From Acidobacteriota bacterium (lineage in GTDB: Bacteria; Acidobacteriota; Terriglobia; Terriglobales; Acidobacteriaceae), in the NCBI GenBank assembly GCA_021798655.1, contig JAJZFE010000466.1, positions 1 through 6,920 of the forward strand: DNA of 6,920 bases, given 5' to 3'. Made by a program: the position numbers and the translations under genes. Shown here piece by piece: positions 6,250 through 6,920 of the stretch. The first letter of the stretch is position 1. Each line of letters starts with the position of its first letter. The notes below the pieces were generated by a model that did not search any database, was not told the origin of the DNA, and saw nothing but the letters and a program-made list of their open reading frames with translations.

Positions 6250-6450
6250 GGCGGAACCGGTCTCCTGACTGGTGCAGTTTCAAAGCAGGCCCTGCGTGGC
6301 GCTTCCCTTCCCGCGCGTCTGTTTGATTAGACGCACAGTGGACAGCTCCGAGCCAGCTTCACCGGTCGCGGTGGAACGACAACAGGTGTGCACATCACAG
6401 TTGCGGGGCAGTGGCGGAGTCTCACCGCGCTTCCCGAACATTCCTCAGCG
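6250..6450 (-). ncRNA. Cobalamin (B12) riboswitch
   Basis: Read on the minus strand, the leader shows the conserved core in order: GGGAA (6435-6431), GGTG (6426-6423), ACTCC (6420-6416), CCCGCAACTGTGA (6407-6395), a variable middle with a peripheral hairpin (6334-6315), GGGAAGC..GCCACGCAGG (about 6311-6291), and the B12 box AGTCAGGAGACCGG (6270-6257). These match the class I cobalamin aptamer, which binds adenosylcobalamin and represses the gene below it. GGAA near 6444-6441 and TTCC at 6256-6253 could close the outer stem, so the ends are approximate. The aptamer lies about 50 bases after the upstream gene's stop codon and about 50 before the receptor start. Confidence 0.95.
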
Positions 6451-6501
6451 GTAGCGTTGGATGAACGATGCAGTGCCTTTGTTGCAGCACCGCAGAAATA
6501 T

Positions 6502-6920
6502 CTAGCGTGCTACCAGTGTACTGTGTTGGGGCTGCGGCTTGCTTGCAGGGATGCTTGCAGGGGTGAGCGAAGGCGCGGTCTGCGAGGCCGGGATCGGTTC
6601 GCTTGCGAGCCCAAGCACCCGGCCCTGACCGTGCAGTTGTGCGACAAGCACCAGTCGTCTGCCGCTGGCCGACGGCGCACGCAGCGCGGTTGTGAGCGGA
6701 ATGCTGACCAGCGTCTGCTCGCCCGCGCGCAGCACCATGCCTCTGCCAACCGCGCGTGCCACGGCAACATGCTTCAACGTGCGGCCGGCGTTTTCGCCGC
6801 GCGGCACGCTGGTGGTGTCGGCATCATCAACCAGTAGAGCGTAGAGATCGGCGCCGTTCGCAGGCAGCTTGCCTGTGGCCGTGAACATCACCGAAAGGCT
6901 GGCCCGGTTGGGCCGATCAG
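6502..6920 (-). CDS. DUF1223-family protein, C-terminal part (5' end outside window)
   Basis: The frame is open to the right edge, leaving 138 residues and the TAG stop at 6504-6502. The visible part resembles the C-terminal half of DUF1223 proteins: a beta-rich stretch (LSVMFTATGKLPANGADLYALLVDD), the hallmark RGENAGRTLKHVAVARAV (visible residues 40-57), and LVLVAQLHGQGRVLGLAS near the end. DUF1223 proteins are envelope-associated, have a thioredoxin-like N-terminal half with a CxxC-type site, and have no settled function; that half is not in the window. An internal GTG at 6891 is not the start because the family match continues upstream of it. The last 30 or so residues are a Pro/Ala/Ser-rich tail after the domain, containing a 12-bp tandem duplication. 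No terminator follows the stop, so transcription may run into the riboswitch leader. Confidence 0.75.
   Translation of the reverse strand, partial: DRPNRASLSVMFTATGKLPANGADLYALLVDDADTTSVPRGENAGRTLKHVAVARAVGRGMVLRAGEQTLVSIPLTTALRAPSASGRRLVLVAQLHGQGRVLGLASEPIPASQTAPSLTPASIPASKPQPQHSTLVAR
6541..6564. repeat. 12-bp tandem duplication in the DUF1223 tail
   Basis: Two adjacent 12-base units (6541-6552 and 6553-6564), starting GCTTGCAGGG and differing at one base, encode TPAS-IPAS on the minus strand within the low-complexity C-terminal tail. The frame is kept. It looks like replication slippage in a tolerant linker. Confidence 0.6.

Noticed and set aside
6489..6510. TAGATA at about 6504-6499 (minus strand) as a -10 box for the receptor
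   Set aside because: No acceptable -35 element lies at the right distance, and the match overlaps the DUF1223 stop codon; it could be chance.
6388..6837. Plus-strand frame of 149 codons over the riboswitch and DUF1223 region
   Set aside because: It runs antisense through the conserved riboswitch core and the DUF1223 gene and shows no known domain.

Overview
The window is GC-rich and carries four protein-coding genes, all on the minus strand, so they read from right to left. The likely source is an Acidobacteriota genome, probably class Terriglobia. This is inferred from a secreted VWA-fold protein of the acidobacterial VWFA-related type and from a TonB-dependent receptor with an N-terminal carboxypeptidase-regulatory-like domain; codon use is high-GC throughout. 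No RNA genes other than a riboswitch, no mobile elements and no CRISPR array are visible.

Layout in transcription order (right to left): (1) the 3' part of a DUF1223-family gene, entering from the right edge and stopping at 6502; (2) a textbook cobalamin (B12) riboswitch at about 6450-6250, followed by a hairpin that abuts a strong Shine-Dalgarno sequence; (3) an 830-residue TonB-dependent outer-membrane receptor (6200-3708), assigned as a probable corrinoid/cobalamin importer because of the riboswitch and its BtuB-like plug; (4) a 151-bp gap with a strong hairpin (3638-3666) and a small palindrome; (5) a secreted 308-residue acidobacterial VWFA-related protein (3556-2630) with a degenerate metal site; (6) a 72-bp gap largely filled by an inverted repeat that covers the ribosome-binding site and first base of the next start codon; (7) a 799-residue PLP-dependent Orn/Lys/Arg decarboxylase most like the inducible arginine decarboxylase AdiA (2557-158); (8) an intrinsic terminator (134-94); and (9) about 90 bp of intergenic DNA with a possible dispersed-repeat fragment at the left edge.

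The genes share orientation but no obvious single pathway. The receptor is the only one with clear regulation: B12 should turn down its synthesis. The hairpin after the receptor probably separates it from the VWFA gene. The VWFA and decarboxylase genes may share a transcript, with the inverted repeat as a possible translational or protein-binding control point. Very long open frames on the plus strand are antisense shadows of the real genes. I see no convincing new multi-gene system. The items most worth a second look are the inverted repeat at the decarboxylase start, the riboswitch with its expression platform, and the polybasic tail on the decarboxylase.
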